Positions 24,514 through 39,488 of a stretch of 64,000 bases of DNA are shown in pieces. Numbering within the stretch: position 1 is the first letter of the stretch; every line of letters begins with the position of its first letter. The notes below the pieces were generated by a model. The model saw nothing but the letters and a program-made list of their open reading frames with translations. It did not search any database and had not been told where the DNA came from. The stretch comes from Tetrahymena thermophila SB210 (taxonomy: Eukaryota; Ciliophora; Oligohymenophorea; Hymenostomatida; Tetrahymenidae), in contig NW_002475974.1 in NCBI RefSeq assembly GCF_000189635.1, forward strand, positions 124,001 through 188,000. The letters are read 5' to 3'. The position numbers were made by a program, and so were the translations under genes.

Positions 24514-27214
24514 ATGTAGAATTCAGTTTTATAGATAATGAAGAACCTCTCTGATGCAGATTCGCCATATTTATTGTCAAAAGTTTAAAAAGCTGAAGAA
24601 AAAGGATACATTAAAAAGCCTACATTACTTTTAATTCAGCATTTCCATAAAAATTATAAGGCTTAAATCGATCATGAGGAGGACGAAGATTATCTTAAAT
24701 TTAAAAATAAAAATAATTCGAAATGTTTCCAAAAGTTTATTTAGAAGTTTGATATAAAAGAAACAGCTAAGAGCATAGATTAATATTATTCAAGGTATTA
24801 AAGTTTATTATAGAATAACTAAAGTTATAAGAGCGAATTTGAGTAATACTTAAATGAAACTATTAGAAAGAAGTAAAAAAGGATTGATGAAGAAGTTATT
24901 GGCAAAAACGGAAATAAGCAAAACTCAAATCATCAAAAAGAAACAAATATTAATAATGGTGTAGAGTAAAAATAGTAGGCTCTATAAACATATATATAGT
25001 AGTAAGATATAGCTTCTTAAAGGGATAAGGAAATCATTTAAAAAGCAATACAAAATTTGAATTAAAGTTAATCAATTTAGAGTGCTCAGTAAACACAATC
25101 TTAAAATGACAGAAAAGATTCATAAAATTTAAAAGGTAAATATCATCATAAAAATTAGTTAATAATAAATTATGCGAATATACAATATTCCATTAAAAAC
25201 TAACCAATTTTTTTTTTAATTTGGTATTCTTTAATATTTCGAAACACAAAGCTAACAAATATCTTTCTATAATTTTTAAAGTGACTTTTTGATATACTTC
25301 CTGATAAAATCTATATTAAATCTTAGAAATTGTAGGCAAATATTTATAGACTATATATTTTTTATTAAAATAGGATAAGATTACTTTTAAAATAACTAAA
25401 TTTAAGTTATGGAACCTCTTTCAATTTATACATAAGAAAACTCTCAATCTGTGCAGCAAATTGATACTAAAAATATAAATTAAGATTATTCATAAATTTA
25501 AGGGGGGAAATAAATGATAAAAGGGAATAATTTACCTTTTAAAATAAAAAAGCAAAGGGATGTATAAAAAAAATCAAGAGAGAATCAGATAATTGGTAAT
25601 AATTAGCAAAATGAGGCAGATTAAATCCATAAAGATTTAGAATCAAATAGTTAATAAAACAATAAAATAATTGATAAAAATCCTTTAAAAGGTGCTGATA
25701 AATAAACTATTAAGCATAATATGCAAAATAATTAAAATTAAGTAACAACATAAAATTAAAACGAATATAGCTAGGAGTATTATTAACATTCTTACTATGA
25801 TAATCAATATTACTAGCAATATCCTCAATAATAAATATGGCAATAAGATTAAAATTAATTGTTATTTGATCCTCAAAGCTTACCTCAAGATTTGTACTAA
25901 GAATTCATATTTTGTGAAAATTTGCAAAAAAAATTAATTGATGATATTATGAATAAAAATTATAATTCTGATGGATTAAATATGGATGAAAAAATTTAAC
26001 AATACCTTTCAAGAAAAAATATGTTGGAAGAAAGATTGAAGCCATTTTAATAAAGATAGAATTATTCTGAGTATGAAGCTTAAAAAATTGTAAATTATGA
26101 TCAAGAAAATGCTTTAAATAAAAATAAAGAAGATTCTCAAATCCAAAACATCAGGAATGATAGTAAAGAGTTAAAAGAATAAAAAATTATTTCTAATAGC
26201 AAGCATTCAAATAATAACAAAGAATCTCCAACAGGTATTTATGAAAAAAGGTAAGCCATAATAACTGCTGGATAACAACCTTAACAAAATTAAAAAGGTA
26301 ATTTATCGAAAAAGTAAAAGTTATATGAGGGAAATAGCTTAGAAGATAACTATTAACAGCAATAATTGCAAAAAATGAATTACTCCCAAAATGAATAAAC
26401 TTATTCTGATTCTTCGAATAAAGAATCCAAAATATTCTCTGGATAAAAAAATGAAGCAATAACAAAAGAAAAGGCAAGTTAAAAATAAAATGGAAAAAAT
26501 GATTTTAGCCAATAAAATAAAATATCTAATAAAAATTTCAATCAGCTTTAAAATACCTTGTAACTTTAAATTAACAGTTTAGGATACTAAAATCAACCTC
26601 ATAAAATGCCATATAATAAATACAATCCATTTATTTATGAATCGTAATAATATACGCATCACCCAAATTATCCTCATCATCAGCCTCCTCCACCATACAC
26701 TTCTTATGAAAAATCACATTACTACTAGCATGCATATTAACCTCCTACTAATCACATTCCTTAGCAGCCTCATAATAGCTAATCTTAGATAAAACCATAA
26801 TAGCAATAACCTCCCCCATACATAATTCCACATTAATAATAAATACCTCCTTATAAGTTAAATTATAGCAGTAATATGTACCCTCCTTAAGTTATGCAAT
26901 AGTATCCATAGTATTAATATAATGGTTTGTAAAATGAAAATATATAATTATAGAATTACAATAAGTAATAGCAAATATAGAAGTAATAATTGCATTAGCA
27001 ACCTAATATTGATAATGAATATTAGTCGAATAAATTGTAAAACAGTTAAGGACTACTGAGCTCTAAAGAAACTATGTAGTTAAAAAACCTATCTGATATA
27101 AAAAAATAAATAAATAATTCATAAAGAGAAGAAATTAGAATTACAGAATCAAGTGAAAGTGATGTTTAATTGATCGAAGATCATTAAAAAATAATTTAAG
27201 AAATAAAAAATTGA
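24514..27214 (+). CDS. Gln/Asn/Pro/Tyr-rich low-complexity (prion-like) protein
   Basis: An open frame runs from MQNSVLQIMKNLSDADSPYL (ATG 24514; MKNLSD at 24538 is an alternative) to QEIKN-TGA at 27212-27214. The first exon ends near 25136; an intron of roughly 260 nt, possibly with a small exon inside, leads to an exon reading MEPLSIYTQENSQSVQQ near 25400. The N-terminal part is charged and helical (KFIQKFDIKETAKSIDQYYS). The middle is Asn/Gln-rich. The segment at about 26630-26960 is strongly Pro/Tyr/His/Gln-rich (HHQPPPPYTSYEKSHYYQH, then PPPYIIPH), a composition typical of phase-separating proteins. No catalytic domain was seen. Only TAA/TAG as Gln keeps the frame open, which supports the genetic code call. 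Confidence 0.7.
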
Positions 27215-27228
27215 AAAAAAATTGTTTC

Positions 27229-27266
<38 letters not shown>

Positions 27267-27832
27267 TGTTATTATGTTATGTTTATATTTATATATATTT
27301 TACTTAAAAGCAAAAAAAATTTATTTAACTAGCTAATTAACTAAATATTTTTTTTAATTTTTAAAAATTTTATGATGTGAATACATTAAAATATATTTTA
27401 TAAAAAAAAATAATTTAGAAGGAAAATTCTCAAAAAAAATTATTTATTTTTATTCTTACTATAATATTATGACAAATTAAATGCTCATTAAACAACAAAT
27501 ACCACTACTTATTGATTAATTAATTTATTGTTTAGAATTATTATTATTTTTTTTGAATAAGAAAAAATAAGATTGATTAATATTATATCAACTATTCTTT
27601 ATTTGTTTGTCTTTAGTTATTAATTAAAAAATTCGCTATAAAAATCAATAGGTAATATTCTAAATACATTCAAGAGAATAAGGAAAGCGAATTAAACATA
27701 GCAAAAAACTTAAAAAAATAACATAATTTCTTTTAAATCCCATTATTCTAGTTTAGATTATTTTAGAATAGGAAAATTGGACTTAGATTCAAAATAAACA
27801 TTTTATAAAATTCGATTTTGCGCAATAAATTC
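27215..27832. other. Intergenic region
   Basis: Apart from the GATA microsatellite this is A/T-rich spacer between two plus-strand genes. No additional gene was recognised. Confidence 0.6.
27231..27267. repeat. (GATA)n microsatellite
   Basis: About nine perfect tandem copies of gata lie immediately after the stop codon of the preceding gene, in its 3' flank. Shorter runs of the same unit or its complement (tatc) lie near 31560-31645, 35165 and 39635. Confidence 0.95.
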
Positions 27833-30323
27833 ATGATTAATAATACAAAAAATGAATTTTCTGCTGATTATGTTAAATGGATAAAGAGGCTCTAAGACTC
27901 TAATTATCTCAATCCTAGTGGAATTGTAAGTCATGTCATTGATAAATTCTACAATGCTAATATAAGCTTAAGTACAAGAGAACCCGAAAAGATGAAAAAA
28001 GCAGAAATGATCTTACAAAAACCAAACAAATGTATAACAAATTTATAAAGTTAGCAAAATCATAGTTAAGATTTTTAGGTTGCTAAGAATCTAGATATAA
28101 TATAATATGAAATGCATAAAGAATAAAATAATGATTAATCAAATGCAATGGAATAAAAGAATCAAATTTAAGAAACTAAAGTATAAGAAAACAAAGGATT
28201 GAATGATGAAGTTCAACAAAAATAAAATTCCTTTTATTAAGACACCATTATAAATAAGTGCGCTTATAAATCCAAATAAAAAGTAAATTCCTTCATTTTT
28301 ATAAGTTTATCTATTAATTTTAATTTTTAATATTCTAAATCTACAATTTTACTAATTTTTAAAAATAAAGTCTATGTAAATATAACCCCTTAATTCTTTT
28401 TAATTTTTCTTTCTAAAAAATCGAAAATGTTTAAAAAAACTCAAACACATATTTTTTTTTTGCACAAAAACATAAAATAATAATTTTTTACTTGCTTTTT
28501 TTTTCATTTGTTGGATTAAATCTCAGTTTTATTTTTTAAAAAAGGAAAAAGAAGTCTTGTTTGTAAAATAATAAGAAAAACAGAATACACATATTCAAAA
28601 TAATGATTAAACAAAAGCATAAAAAAATACAGAAATAATTTATTTAGACTTTCAATAACTCTAAAATAGTAAGCTTAAAGAATATTAGCAACTTGAAGAG
28701 AAAAAAAAATTTTGTGAGCTTGACAAAAAGCAAGTTAAAAAAGAAAAGTTGAAATATTAGAAAATTCTGCACTATTATCAAACTCAATTAAGTAAAATGG
28801 AGTAGTAATTATTAGAATTGGCTCAAAATTACACTTTTCTTTTAAATAATGAAGCTATAAATGATATTTTAGATATAGAAGATGAAGACTCTTTATTATT
28901 TAATGGTATATCAAAATAATAAGAATAAGAAATGAGTAATAATTAAGAATTTGATGAAAAGCAATAAACTTTAAGTGGCTTAATTTAATAATAAGATCAT
29001 TCAAGTGATAGGGATTTTTCTTAGGATTAAATTATTTCACATGATTTTAATAAAAATCAAAAATAATTGAACTACATATCCTTACTGTAATCTGATCAAT
29101 GTTTAAAGAATATTAAAATATTTGATTAGTCTAGCATTAATTTAACTAATAAAAATGCCTATTTAAGCTAATTAGATATTAACTAAACTAGTTTCATCAA
29201 TAAAAAATAATAAAATATAACTAGATCTGAAGATTAAATATTTAAATTGAAAACTATTTTTTAGTAATATATTGAAGATATAAAAAAATACACATGCTCA
29301 AAAAAAATTAAAATTAATGGTAAATCATACGCTGTCTTTGTTGTTGATTCTAAAAAAGTTATAGAAAAAAGTATGTAGCAGTCAAAGAGGTTATTTAAAA
29401 ACATAAATAATATTTACATTTTTGCCATTTTGAGACTCAAGTAGATCAAAAAATGTCTCATTTAAAAACAAGATGAATGTTTAGAAAGATTGGATGAGTT
29501 ATTTAAAGTGAATTTTTGGCCAAAAGAATACAAGTACACAAGAGAAAAAGGCTCAAAAGAAAAGCAGAAATAAATTCAAGATGAGATTGAAAAAAATAAG
29601 CCTTTGTTGTATTAAAATAAATAACTTCTTTTAGACATTTCTAAAAAGAAATTCGAAATGAAAAAAGAGAATCCCTAAAAGAAGAGAGAGATTCAAAAGC
29701 TTGAAAATTACCTTATAAAGAGGCACCAAGATGAAAGAAAACTCTCGAAAAAGCTATAGCTCCACAACCAAATGAAGAATTTTATAATGTATTCAATCAG
29801 ATATGTTGCAGATAATATTGCATATGATGATCCTGAAGATGTTAACCGATAAAAAAAAATACTTAAGTACTTTCACTTAGCTTATAATAAAAGTGATTTA
29901 CAGGCTCTAGTTTCTCCTTAAGCTCCTTACACAATATAAAATATTCAAAATATAATATCATTAGATAATTAAAAGGCTTAATTCAAATATAATTAATTTT
30001 TCGATTATCAAAAACAAATGATAAGCTAATACAGCTAATATCTTTTAGAATAAAACACTGAGAACAATGATGATAAGCAGATTCAAGTAATCAATATAAC
30101 ATGGGAAGATTTACTTAATTATCCCAACATACTCGAGAAATTTAATGCTGAAATAATTAGATTGAACATGTTTAATAAATCTAATAGGATATTTATGTAA
30201 AGATTTTGCTTATATGAATATCATAAAATAATTCTAAAAGGGAAAGGAAACAAAATAGATCATTTTTATGGAAATAACTTTATATTAAGTGCACTATCAA
30301 ATCCTAAAATTATATAACTATGA
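27833..30323 (+). CDS. Unrecognised charged coiled-coil protein
   Basis: Exon 1 begins MINNTKNEFSADYVKWIKRL at 27833 and reaches a GTAAATTCC donor near 28279. After an intron of about 270 nt the frame resumes near 28550 and stays open to NPKIIQL-TGA at 30321-30323. The protein is Lys/Gln/Asn-rich with long helical stretches (KKEKLKYQKILHYYQTQL). A more ordered part lies near 29290-29480 (SKKIKINGKSYAVFVVDS, NIYIFAILRLKQIKKCLI). A final part contains QNILNYPNILEKF-like helices near 30110-30190. I recognise no domain or function. The C-terminal exon is well supported by composition; the first exon is assigned to it by position and by the compatible splice frame. Confidence 0.65.
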
Positions 30324-31649
30324 AAACACCCACTTTTTTTAATTACCATCCGCATATTTGTTAATCACAATCCACATTTTTGTAAATTAAAGCTTATATT
30401 ATAAAAAAAAATATAATAATTATCAATTTAATTTAGATATCTGATCTATTTAATTTATGGTAATTATTTGTTATTACTTCGTTCTTTAAAAATTTTATAT
30501 TTAATAAAATTCTTCAATTTATAAAATAATAATTAAGAAAAGGATACCCTTAAATATAATAAATATTTGTGAAGATAATAAATTGAAATTGTTAATTTTT
30601 ATTGGTTTGTTTTAATTTAATCACTAAAAATTTATTTCATAATATATTACCAAAAAAGAAAAACAAATTAATTGTCACAAACCTTTATTCTTTTATGACA
30701 AAATCTGATTGATGCTTCAAACTAGATGCGCGCACAATTAACGAGATAAGTTAATATTGATGATATTTAAACTATATAAGCACTTGAAGCTTGTAGCCAA
30801 ATAAAACATTATCATTTTTCTATTAGACTTTTTGGACATATTTGTTTTTCTTATATTTGGAAACAGTAAAGCTGATGAGATTAAAATAGCAGGCACATTA
30901 TATTTTTTTGTAAATTTTTTTTTTTGAATATATTGGAATAATGTTAAGAAAAATAAATTATATTGTAAAAATATCTAAATAAAAAAAATAATTAAAAATT
31001 ATTTTCATTTTGAGAATCTGTAGTTAAATATTCTAGGCTTGTGTAAGTTCTTTGCCATTTTAGATTTTTCATTTTTAATTCCTAAAATACAAAAATGGGT
31101 GAAATTAATTATTTTTTTAATCTAAAAATATTATTAAGTTAATCAATCAAATTAAGATTAGTAATTGTAAAAAATCAGATAGCTTTGAGGATTTTGTTCT
31201 CTATTATTATCTCAAATATATATTAATTGATCTCTATGTATTTTATAATGTAATCAAAGTAAGTATATCTTTTTAAAGATTATTATTTGTCTTAAAATTC
31301 TTGCTTTTCATTTAGAAAATAAAATTTAATTTATTTTTAAATTTAAAACATTTATAAATTAGAAAAGCTCTCTCTGCCTGCTATTTGCAGTTTAAAATTT
31401 AATAAAATTCAATCAATTATTTATTTAGTAAACTAAGAGCAAATTTTTAATATAAATTTATGGTACATTTTTAATGATATTTTAAATAAAATAATTATTT
31501 TACATAAATATTTATAATGAAATTTTTTATTTTAATTAAGAATGAAATGAAATGTAATTTATTTCTATCTATCTTGCTTTTTCATTAATTTAATATATAT
31601 TTTAAATTAAAAAAGATCTATTTATATTTCTATCTATCTATACTTTTAT
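30324..31649. other. Convergent intergenic region, 1.3 kb
   Basis: This separates the ends of a plus-strand and a minus-strand gene. It contains short tatc runs at about 31563-31645 and one patch of higher GC at about 30680-30900 with the rare run gcgcgc at 30728. No coding frame, tRNA or other RNA gene could be identified. Confidence 0.5.
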
Positions 31650-34600
31650 TCAATTGTTGCTATCTTTGATAAGTTCTAGCTCACTTATTTAAACTATTTG
31701 GTTATTATTATTGTCTTACAAACAATTTTTAGACATTTATTAAGTTTACTAGTATAAAACAGGCTGGATATCTTAGTTTGAATCTTCAAACACATCAGCT
31801 TCATCTCTTTCTAAATCGTCATCTTCGTCTTCCTCATTAGGATTATCTTCACCTTAGCTGCTATTATTTTTTTAGTTATTATACTGTTAGTTTTATTATT
31901 AGTAATACATATCTTCATCCATTTATTAATATTAATTATTTTCCATTTCTTAAATTTAATCGTTTTATTTGATACCATAAACTCTCTCTAATGCCTCTTC
32001 TACAGACTCACATTCTTGGTAGATATTCAGCTTAAAAGTTTTATGAATAAAAACTCTAACATCATCCTTGTCAAGTAACTTTTTCAAGAAGTCTGTCAAA
32101 AATTTAAGCTCCATATCTTTTTTATTCTCAAAGAAAGGAATTATTGGAATTCCATTTTCAATTTAGAAGCCAAAAGAGTAAGCAGCATTATCTACAATTA
32201 CTATATTCTTTAATTCCCTGTTCTTGAATATCCTTAAATCTTTTATATGGACACCTTCTTTTGTCATTACACAATTATCTCTACTCAATACATAATTAAT
32301 GTACTGCCTGTTTGGGTCTAAGTATTCAATAACTCTTTCAGCATAGCAACTATGTGAGGCAGTAAAAACAATAATTTCAAAATACTTGCTGAGCTCTTTC
32401 AGGCATTCTTTAGCATATGGTCTAATGTTAATTCCAGCCTTTTATTTGATAAACATATATCAATTTATTGAAAATGTGTACTTTTATTTTTTTACCTGGA
32501 CTAATTCTCCGTTCGGGAATGTAACTGATATAACAACATCAGAGTAAACATTTGGGTCTTCGTTGCAATGAATTAAAGTTTCGTCTAAATCAAAAATTAT
32601 TGTTTTCTTTTCTTTAATTTTAAAATTAAATTATGTTCAAGTATGTGCTTTATTTTTATCTAAAATATCTTACTATTTGGATTTAGTGGAAGTTCAATTA
32701 ATTTAGATTCCAAGACAAGAGGGTCAATAGGCTCTAATGATCTACAGAAGTTGAGAGCATTAAAGCTTTGAACAAAATGTTCTCTGTATATGTTGCAAAA
32801 ATAATCGTCTTAGTTAGGGTATCTGTTGTGCATATCCATGCTTGTATTATAGTAGCAAAATCCTAAACTGATTGGAGTTTCTATTCTGTTCTTTCTATGA
32901 AGTATCTCATTTTATACTGTATCTAAATCAGAGAGCTAAAGAGCTTTGTCATTTTAAGAAGATCTATTCTCAGCGTTAAAGCTGGATTTCTTACTTAATT
33001 TTAATTCTACGTCTACATTGTCAATTTTATCTATGTAATCATTTCTAGGATAGGATAGATACTACTACATTTACTAAGGCTTAACCTAAGAAACGTACTA
33101 GCTTAATCCATTTTATACTTAATTATCTTGCTATATTTGTTAAGGAATTTAAATTTCATCACTTTGCTTTTTAGATTGAAGTATAGAGGTTGTTTAGTTA
33201 ATACTAGCAAGAGCTTTTAAGCTAAGTTCTAGCTATTATTTGTTCTTCACTTCTTTACTTAATTAGTTCACAGCTTTTTTAGAAGAGTTTAAACTGCTAG
33301 TTAATGAAGAGCTCACCTTTGTGCTGCTGCTAAAAATATTTTTGATGCCTGTTTTTTACTAATAAAATTTTGATAAAATTAAGTCTATTTTAAAAATTAA
33401 TTTACTTTTTGCTAGCTCTACTTTAAAGGTGATTCAGGTTTTTTAATTTATGATGCAACAGGTTTCTAATTAAGGCTTTTTTAAGCTTAAAAAGTATTTA
33501 GTTAATTTTTCTTATCATTTTTATTGAGAGAAGAAGATTTGTAAAATTCTGATCCTGTCCTTGTCATTGTAACTTCAAAACTCTCCCTCTTTTTATTGGC
33601 AGTATTATTATAAACTGGAATTTCTTTTTATGGTTTAATTTTTTTTGCTGAACTTGGTTATTCATTAATTTATTTCTAAGCCTTTTCGTGATTATATGAG
33701 CTGCCAAACTATTGCTAAGTAAGAAACATTTATTTTTTATCAGTTGATTTTTTGAAAAGAGCAGAGTCGTTTTTTATAGTAAGCTAATTAGAAATTGTGG
33801 TGGATTTAGGTATAAAGTTTAAAAATTAGTTTGTCTTGTCCTCAGGAATTTTCTTTTTTGAAATTATATCTTTATTAATTTGTTTAATGTTATTTAAATA
33901 TTCTTCTTCTATTTCTTTTTCAATATCTGCTTTATCCTAGTTATTGCTTTTATAAAAATTCAATTAATTTTGTTATGATATAATTATTTTTTTATATTAC
34001 ATTTATTATTGATTTTGTTAGGAATTATATAATAGTCCATCTTAAAAGCAATATAACTATTCATAGTCTTATTTAGGAGTGGATTCTGTTTAATTAAACT
34101 CTTTACCTTTGTTGTTTTAAACACTTTTCGAGAAGTATTCATGAGACTATGTATTCTTGATAGGGAATGTTTGTGGATTCTAGTTCTGCTAAATTTTTTA
34201 GTTATTTATTTATCTCTGCAAGGAATTGCTCTTTTTTTGTTAGCCTGGATTAGAAAAATTAGATTAGAATGATCCGCTAGTTTCAAATAGTTTTTTTTGT
34301 GGTAGTATTTTACTGCTATTTACAGATGCAATTTAAGAATTAAATTTTTTAGAAAAATTATTATTGGGTGAATTAAATCCACTAGAGGAAGCGAATATCT
34401 AGGTAGTTGGATTATTATTTTGCTATTCTTCTAGAGTATAAAATCTATTTATAAAATAAAATATAATAAATACAATAAATTTCATTTGATTTCTTATGAT
34501 ATTTACTAATTTGAAGTATGAGAAGTTGCTTAAGTAGTAGCTAAAGTAGAATTTTATGTCTATATCAAACTCTTAGCTTAATTTGAATTAGAGTTTGCAA

Positions 34601-35024
34601 GTACCTAGGGGTTTTATATGCCTTGATTAACTCTATTCTTTCTTTAAGCTGTCATTTAAAGCATTTATATAAAATTTTAGGAAACGAAATTCGAGGGCAC
34701 ATTTGAATTTGACATGTTATTTTAATTTGTTATAGTTTCTATGACTGCATTTTGTGCTTATGAAATATTTGCTAAATTTTAATTTTCTTGTTTTTGCTTT
34801 ATTTTTTATTAAAGTTTAAGAGGAGCTTCATTATTTTATCCTCTGTGAGAAAGTTAAGGTTCTTCTAAGGTTGAAGGGCCATTATTTTAATCAATTTTAG
34901 CTGTTTAAAATAGGGCAGAATTATTTTTTAATCTTATTTATGTTTACACATTTTCGTTTTATAGCTATTCATCCTTTCCACTTAGCCTATTCACACTTGA
35001 TTAATTATTTAAAAATAAAATCAT
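31650..35024 (-). CDS. FCP1/SCP-family CTD phosphatase (HAD superfamily)
   Basis: The enzyme family dephosphorylates serines of the RNA polymerase II C-terminal tail or related substrates, using two aspartates in DxDx(T/V). On the minus strand the catalytic motif reads KKTIIFDLDETLIHCNED at about 32620-32560. It is followed by GINIRPYAKECLKELSKYF, then IIVFTASHSCYAERVIEYLD, and KNIVIVDNAAYSFGFQIENG, the usual order of an NIF/FCP1-like domain. The domain sits in the C-terminal third and ends in an acidic tail (DRDEADVFEDS) and Gln/Asn-rich residues, with TGA at 31650-31652. The first ~650 residues, from MILFLNNQSSVNRL at 35024, are Asn/Ser/Gln-rich with no domain that I recognise. The long N-terminus is unlike the short SCP enzymes. 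Splicing at 32439-32497 is clear. Confidence 0.85.
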
Positions 35025-36315
35025 TATTTCAAATTTTAAATCGCATATTAACAAAAAAAGCTGCATATTTGCTATAGAATTTAAATAATAGTTTGAATTT
35101 CAAATATTTCAAGAAATAAATTTGTTATCAAATATTTAAGAATTGAATGTATTTATTTATTAATTTCTATCTATCTATTTGAACCTATCACTTAACAAAC
35201 AAAACACTTCAAAAAGCTTAAAATTGTTTACAAATTATTTTTCAAAGCGCCTTATATGTTCCTTGCTGATTACCCAAAACTTTTTAGTCCCTCTTAGAGT
35301 GCAGCACTTTAGTTGTAATTGAGTTATTTTGTAGAAGAGTAATGATTAGGCTTAGCAACGTTTGTGGTTTCCTACTTTAATTTATGAACAAAAATATTGA
35401 AGTATTTATTGATCCTTTATTAATTAATCATTTTAAAAAAGGAATAGAATGGAGTTTTGAAAGGATTTATTTTAAATGAAAAGCAAGAAGTTTTCATTTG
35501 CTTGTTTCTTAAAAATAACTTTAAATAGGACTTAAAAAATATTAAGACAATACCATAACATCGTTCTTTGCCTAACTCATCTTCTTTATTATTTATTAAA
35601 CTGCTTCCGTATTGTATGGGCTCTTCTTATCTTTTACATAATGGTAAATAATTTATTATGTTTAGTAAGAAATTTGTTTAATTTTATTGAATTTTTAGGT
35701 TGCAAAATTACCTGGCATAATCTTTTTTAGCTTCTCTAGTGGCTTTGGAGATTATAAGAATGCAACTTCTCCAAATTCTTTGTTCATTTTCATATATAAA
35801 GGTGCTTTTATAACAATCCTTCTTCTATTTTTTAGTATACTTTCCTTTTAATAATCTTTTTGACAAACTTGATTTACAAAGTGTATGTTATTATTATAAT
35901 TATCTGTCAATAACTTTTACACTATCTTAAAGTAAAAAAATAGATTAGAGGTTGAGATTAAACCTTCAAAACAAGATTGAAAAGCTAATTTTTATGCTTG
36001 TTATTAAATATACAAAATCCATAAATCTATAACAAAACCTAAATTCCGCAAAGTAAAGTGAGGTAAAAAAAACTATACAATCAACGATCAATGTACAGCT
36101 GGTGTTTCTTTTTTAAAAAAAAGAAGGTAAAACCCTAATTTCAATTAAATTTATAAAAATTAATCTATTATTACAATGACCTATACATCCAGTAAATAAC
36201 CAAAACAATATTTAACTAAAATTGCAACTTATCTAATGGAATAAAAACCATGTTTAAAATAATACTATTACTATAAAATTAATTGCCTAACTTCCAAAAT
36301 ACCTAATAATTTCAT
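35021..36315 (-). CDS. Small unrecognised protein gene
   Basis: I do not recognise this protein. The best-supported exons on the minus strand read KLLTDNYNNNIHFVNQ (about 35910), then IVIKAPLYMKMNKEFGEVAF and SPKPLEKLKKIMP (about 35820-35715). After an intron follow DKKSPYNTEAVQQIIKKM and, after another, KPNHYSSTKQLNYNQSAALQ and EGLKSFGQSARNIQGALKNN (about 35350-35240). From there the frame stays open to TGA at 35021-35023, but the last ~65 residues look like translated flank. A possible first exon starts MKLLGILEVRQLILQQQYYF at 36315. The exon chain between 35930 and 36260 is unresolved. If the stop is right, it overlaps the ATG of the phosphatase gene by ATGA. Confidence 0.45.
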
Positions 36316-37260
36316 ACTCTATTTAATTAAAAGTAAGTTAAGGTTAATTATTTAGACTCACAAATCTCCATAAAACAAAGTTTTTTAATAATATCAAGAA
36401 TTTTTTAGAATTGAATTTTTCTTATAAATTCGAAAATAATTAATTAAGAATATTTGTAAAAAAGTAGATAAGTAAGTATATTCATTCATACATGCACTTT
36501 TATTTTTATGAAAAATATTTTTTCTTGTTTTTAAAGCTTGCTTTATTAAAATTAAGCTAACATATATTAATTTTCAAAAGAATTGCTTTTAACTTAATTA
36601 TTGATAAATAAATATGAATAATTTTTTAAGTAATTAAATATAGCAGCTCTTTTTACTTCAAAAATGATGAGTGAATATTTTACTATTAAGATTTATTTTA
36701 GACAAATTTATTCTTATCAAATTAAATAAAATCAGAGAGCTGAAAGTTAAGTATTTTCGCGTTTAAATTTAAATAATAGCAAGAATTGAAAATAAAAAAA
36801 TTAACAGAACAAAATATAAAAAGCTAAAAGGAGATAAATATGTTATTGCAAATTAGTAATAATAACTGAAAGTGAGGAAGAATGTAAAAAGAGTAAGATA
36901 TTTATTTGCTGTGCATTTTTGTGTTGTGGAGATAAAGAATAGAACAAAATATAAATAAATTAACTGATGAATCAAATATACTTATTTACTTACTTACTTA
37001 GTTTTATAATTTATTTTTTAACTTTATTTATTTGATCCCTTTTTTAATTAATTTCTTTTACACAATATGAAGCTTTCCTATTAATTTTATTTCTAAATTG
37101 ATTTTATTTAGATATGATTAATTGATTGATTTATTTATCTATTTATTTTGTATATTTTTATATAAAGTTAAAAATTTGTAATATTTTGTTTGCTTTGTTG
37201 GTTTTTATTTTTATACTACTCAAAAAGTTCATTTTTAATTAAGTAACTGAGTAAATCAAA
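36316..37260. other. Intergenic region
   Basis: This lies between two minus-strand genes: the 3' end of the RBBP4/7 gene is at 37261 and the next gene starts near 36315. It is AT-rich with acttacttactt-like repeats around 36470 and 36985. No gene was seen. Confidence 0.55.

Positions 37261-39488
<2,228 letters not shown>

Noticed and set aside
30680..30900. Slightly GC-richer patch as a structured RNA gene
   Set aside because: No recognisable snRNA, tRNA or other RNA consensus and no clear long hairpin could be drawn by eye.
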